Below are positions 8,449 to 9,256 of a DNA stretch of 9,256 nt, in pieces; within the stretch, counting starts at the first letter, position 1, and every line of letters starts with the position of its first letter. The notes beneath the pieces are model-generated. The model was not told where the DNA came from. It saw only the letters and a program-made list of their open reading frames with translations, and ran no database searches. The stretch is taken from the NCBI GenBank assembly GCA_946886855.1, contig CAMPJJ010000162.1, forward strand, positions 1-9,256, read 5' to 3'. A program made the translations under genes and the position numbers. This DNA is from an uncultured Roseateles sp. GTDB taxonomy: Bacteria > Pseudomonadota > Gammaproteobacteria > Burkholderiales > Burkholderiaceae.

Positions 8449-8808
8449 TCAGGCGTGCGCACCCAGGTTGTGGCGTTCGCCCGCATGCGGGTCGCAAGCG
8501 GCCGCACAGGCCCGGCACGCCTGGGCGCAACGCTTGCAGTGCGCATGCTGATGCTTGTCGCACTCATCGGCGCAGGCCCGGCACAGGTGCGCGCACAACG
8601 CGCAGAAATCGCCGTGATGGGCGGACTCGCGCGACAGCACGCCGATCGTCGTCTCGCAGAGGGCTGCGCAGTCGAGCGTCAGCAGGCTACACGCCTCCAT
8701 CAGGCGGTCACCCGAACGGATGCAGGCGTTGGCGCACTCACGCGTCGCGAGCAGGGCTTCCGCGCAGGCCTTCATGCAAGCTTGCAGGTCTTCGGTGGCG
8801 CTGGTCAT
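8449..8808 (-). CDS. Four-helix-bundle copper-storage protein, Csp3-like
   Basis: The predicted protein is 119 aa with 17 cysteines at residues 11, 15, 25, 29, 40, 47, 51, 69, 72, 76, 79, 83, 91, 94, 98, 101 and 105. Most are in CxxxC or CxxC spacing along four predicted helices, as in Csp proteins that bind many Cu(I) ions inside a helical bundle. His-rich turns ('DKHQHAHC', 'ESAHHGDFC') add possible metal ligands. No Tat or Sec signal is present, so it resembles cytosolic Csp3 rather than exported Csp1. Start: ATG 8808 has an AGAAGGA ribosome site 6 nt upstream; an in-frame ATG at 8847 lacks one and adds an unconserved tail. It is transcribed divergently from the exported-protein gene at 9060. 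The role is presumably copper storage or detoxification in the cytoplasm; the family call is strong, metal binding here is inferred. Confidence 0.9.
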   Translation of the reverse strand: MTSATEDLQACMKACAEALLATRECANACIRSGDRLMEACSLLTLDCAALCETTIGVLSRESAHHGDFCALCAHLCRACADECDKHQHAHCKRCAQACRACAAACDPHAGERHNLGAHA

Positions 8809-8913
8809 GGCAAGTCCTTCTTGGGTGGGGGAGCTGTGTCGTGGCAACCGCCATGCCTCGCGCGCCCCGCGACCGGTCAGCGCCCGTGACCGCGCGAATC
8901 CATGTGAGTCAAA

Positions 8914-8933
8914 ACTAGCAAAAGTTTGCTAGT
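8914..8933. promoter_or_regulatory. A/T-rich dyad, candidate operator of the divergent region
   Basis: ACTAGCAAA-AG-TTTGCTAGT has perfect 9-bp arms and a 2-nt centre in an otherwise GC-rich genome. It lies 106 bp before the copper-protein ATG and 127 bp before the TTG start of the divergent gene. A second copy of the half-site (GCTAGCAAA) occurs at 8977-8985. It does not match the usual CueR (ACCTTGC-type) site. The rest of 8809-9059 shows no gene. Confidence 0.5.
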
Positions 8934-8976
8934 CATACTGCATGAATAGGTGGGTCGTCGGAGGCAATTTCAAAAG

Positions 8977-8985
8977 GCTAGCAAA
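8977..8985 (+). promoter_or_regulatory. Isolated GCTAGCAAA half-site
   Basis: CTAGCAAA from the left arm of the 8914-8933 dyad recurs in the same orientation with its start 63 bp further on, about six helical turns, and is followed by ATCATTGTCATT. Recurrence of the half-site supports a specific DNA-binding protein acting here. Confidence 0.35.
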
Positions 8986-9059
8986 TCATTGTCATTGTGA
9001 GGCGACCGGACGAGAAACGAAACTGAGCAGCATCGCAAAACAGCCCGAAGGGGTTTACC

Positions 9060-9256
9060 TTGAGCTGCCCATCCCCTCTCCAGTTTCTCCGCCTGGCGAC
9101 CCTCGATATTGCCCGCGGCTGGCAATATCCGCTGGCTGCCCTGGCCTTGATCTGCCTGCCGGCGCGCGCCGACGACCATCCCCCAGCCGTCGCGGACGTC
9201 GAAGCCCGCGCCGCGACTGGAACGCCGCCGTCCCCGAGCGCGCCGGCAGGCAGATC
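9060..9256 (+). CDS. Exported protein of unknown function, 3'-truncated
   Basis: TTG start at 9060 with GAAGGGG 6 nt upstream (9047-9053); the frame stays open for 65 codons to the window end. Residues 1-37 form a Sec-type signal peptide: an arginine-containing start, the hydrophobic core 'YPLAALALICLP', and a likely cleavage after 'ARA' before 'DDHPP'. The mature start is Ala/Pro-rich and unstructured ('PPAVADVEARAATGTPPSPS'). This fits the lead-in of a periplasmic or outer-membrane protein, such as a TonB-dependent receptor, an efflux component or a copper protein, but nothing distinguishes these. Bases 9238-9256 belong to a terminal fold-back, so the last six or so residues may not be genuine. 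It is divergent from the copper-storage gene, with a shared 251-bp control region. Confidence 0.6.
   Translation, partial: MSCPSPLQFLRLATLDIARGWQYPLAALALICLPARADDHPPAVADVEARAATGTPPSPSAPAGR
9105..9129. repeat. 9-bp hairpin within the signal-peptide coding region
   Basis: GATATTGCC (9105-9113) and GGCAATATC (9121-9129) are perfect inverted arms around a 7-nt loop, about 45 nt into the partial gene. The stem could form in the mRNA just after the start, or act as a DNA operator. Confidence 0.6.
9149..9256. repeat. Terminal fold-back inverted repeat (right end)
   Basis: Bases 9238-9256 are the exact reverse complement of 9149-9167 (19-bp arms, 70-nt loop); the right arm ends at the last base and the match stops at 9168/9237. 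With the equivalent structure at the left end, this points to a contig end formed by a fold-back rather than a biological repeat. Confidence 0.85.

Noticed and set aside
8152..8889. Plus-strand frame of 245 codons opposite the copper-storage gene
   Set aside because: It runs through the intergenic stretch and antisense to a well-supported Cys-rich protein; no motif or ribosome site.
8970..9179. Minus-strand frame of 69 codons in the divergent region
   Set aside because: It lies opposite the TTG-started gene, which has a good ribosome site and signal peptide; the product resembles nothing known.

Overview
The window is about 70% GC with strong third-position G/C bias. The protein types fit a betaproteobacterium of the Burkholderiales (Roseateles/Rubrivivax-like): a Crp/Fnr regulator with the 'FRGDWLG...CDAVAMDTG' core, a MEDS protein, soluble hybrid kinases and a short carbamoyltransferase-like protein. 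This placement is inference from protein style only. Both window ends are perfect fold-back inverted repeats (1-17 with 36-52, and 9149-9167 with 9238-9256). The window therefore looks like a whole assembled contig whose outermost bases may be artefactual.

Layout. (1) 8-799 (+) is the 3' part of a secreted-type glycoside hydrolase (Glyco_hydro_cc / GH128-like), followed by a 9-bp tandem repeat. (2) 915-1457 (-) is a short protein resembling part of a carbamoyltransferase N-terminal domain. (3) 1458-1629 is a dense control region. It holds two FNR-type boxes, three direct repeats of an octamer at 11-bp period (an OmpR-type operator layout) and a weak sigma-54-like element. It precedes a Crp/Fnr regulator (1630-2613, +) with a long poly-alanine N-terminal extension and no Fe-S cysteine cluster. 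(4) 8024 down to 2669 (-) is a tight four-gene signalling operon: MEDS sensor protein, soluble hybrid histidine kinase (HisKA-HATPase-REC), OmpR-family response regulator, and a second soluble hybrid kinase (PAS-GAF-HisKA-HATPase-REC). Junctions are a 4-nt ATGA overlap, a 9-nt gap and an 8-nt gap. (5) 8025-8448 is a 424-bp stretch with no credible gene and one 14-bp palindrome. (6) 8449-8808 (-) is a cytosolic Csp3-like four-helix-bundle copper-storage protein with 17 cysteines. (7) 8809-9059 is a divergent intergenic region with an A/T-rich 20-bp dyad and a repeated half-site. (8) From 9060 (+) a partial gene starts at TTG with a signal peptide and runs off the window.

How the genes may work together. 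The operon encodes a complete cytoplasmic signalling set without any membrane segment: one small-molecule-type sensor (MEDS), two kinases and one DNA-binding output. No HPt domain is present, so a relay through the two receiver domains would need an HPt from elsewhere, unless those receivers act inside their own kinases. The spaced octamers upstream of the Crp/Fnr gene are a plausible target of the OmpR-type regulator, and the FNR boxes next to them are a plausible target of the Crp/Fnr protein itself. Together these would form a regulatory loop. This wiring is inference. The copper-storage gene and the partial exported gene form a separate divergent pair.
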